This document shows, in pieces, positions 63,406-64,000 of a DNA stretch of 64,000 bases. The position numbers and the translations under genes are program-made. The notes beneath the pieces are model-generated. The model was not told where the DNA came from. It saw nothing but the letters and a program-made list of their open reading frames with translations, and did no database searches. Location: contig NC_134962.1 in the NCBI RefSeq assembly GCF_965638725.1, forward strand, positions 6,083,501-6,147,500, given 5' to 3'. Each line of letters opens with the position of its first letter. Within the stretch, counting starts at the first letter, position 1. Origin of the DNA: Aptenodytes patagonicus (taxonomy: Eukaryota; Chordata; Aves; Sphenisciformes; Spheniscidae).

Positions 63406-64000
63406 TGTGGATTGGAACTTTGTCCTGTTGAAAAACTAATGCTTAAATACTAAAGAAATGGTTTCATGTAATAACAGTTACTTTCTCTCTGTGAACACAA
63501 TACTTTATCGTAAATAGACCTGTGTAAATATTTCCCCTTATTTCATTATTATACTAGTAAGTCGTTCACGTGGGTGAAGGCTTTTACAGATACTACTTTT
63601 TTCTTTTTTGTTTTGTTTTAAATCTGGCTCGTCTGCAATACAGCAAGTAGGTTCCTCAGCTGGGTTCTGTATTTTTGGAGGGCTCAGTTTTGTACAAGTT
63701 TGTTTAACTAGTCTTGTATTATAATATGTACAGTATTTGTAACAAGTTGTTTTCTTGTGAGAGCACAAAATGCTTTTTGGAAGTTGCAGGCAGGAATATA
63801 CCACTGCTATCACTGCTATCACAGCAAACAGTATAAACTCTGTAAACTCTGCAACATTCTATGTTTAATTTTTTACAATTTTTTTATAATTTAAAAAAAT
63901 GCTTCCTCAGTACAGACTTTTTATGATTGCAATTTCTTAACGAAAAGACCTCTCAAGTTAATTTTTTCTAGTTCTAATATCTTTTTCTAATGCTGGCATT
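63406..64000 (+). other. Sequence downstream of PPP4R1L
   Basis: AT-rich DNA with no recognised gene, repeat family or RNA. It may be intergenic or the tail of a longer PPP4R1L 3' UTR. Confidence 0.5.

Noticed and set aside
1-64000. CRISPR arrays, operons, bacterial islands or a novel defence system
   Set aside because: The sequence is a vertebrate chromosomal segment with split genes; nothing of this kind is present.

Overview
The window is nuclear DNA of a vertebrate, most likely a bird of the Neoaves group. Genes are split by GT-AG introns, the intronic DNA is AT-rich, and two dense CpG islands sit over gene starts. Two solo LTRs look, from memory, like the avian TguLTR5-type ERVL family, and no SINE was seen. 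Three genes are present in the order VAPB (minus strand, leftward, only its first exon here), RAB22A (minus, complete) and PPP4R1L (plus, complete). The same neighbours, in mirror image, occur at human 20q13.32, and the locus is paralogous to the VAPA-RAB31-PPP4R1 block at human 18p11.22.

Layout. 1-10438 is the first part of a long VAPB intron 1. 9690-11400 is the VAPB CpG island, with coding exon 1 at 10439-10496. 11400-14884 is intergenic. 14885-21997 is the inferred long 3' UTR of RAB22A. 21998-36758 holds the seven coding exons of RAB22A (194 codons). 36460-37760 is a CpG island acting as a shared divergent promoter; the RAB22A and PPP4R1L start codons lie 393 bp apart. 37152-62060 holds twenty coding exons of PPP4R1L that join without any stop or frameshift into 958 codons. 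62061 to about 63405 is its likely 3' UTR, and the remainder is downstream DNA. Intron 2 of PPP4R1L (37324-44847) contains two solo LTRs, each flanked by a perfect 5-bp target duplication.

How the genes relate. VAPB is an ER membrane tether, RAB22A an early-endosome GTPase, and PPP4R1L a HEAT-repeat regulatory subunit of the protein phosphatase 4 family. They share no single pathway; their adjacency is an ancient syntenic block, with RAB22A and PPP4R1L additionally coupled through one promoter. The notable biology is that PPP4R1L, known as a pseudogene in human and mouse, is fully open here. I found no sign of a wholly new system: the rest is ordinary intron, UTR and intergenic DNA with a few local structures worth checking.
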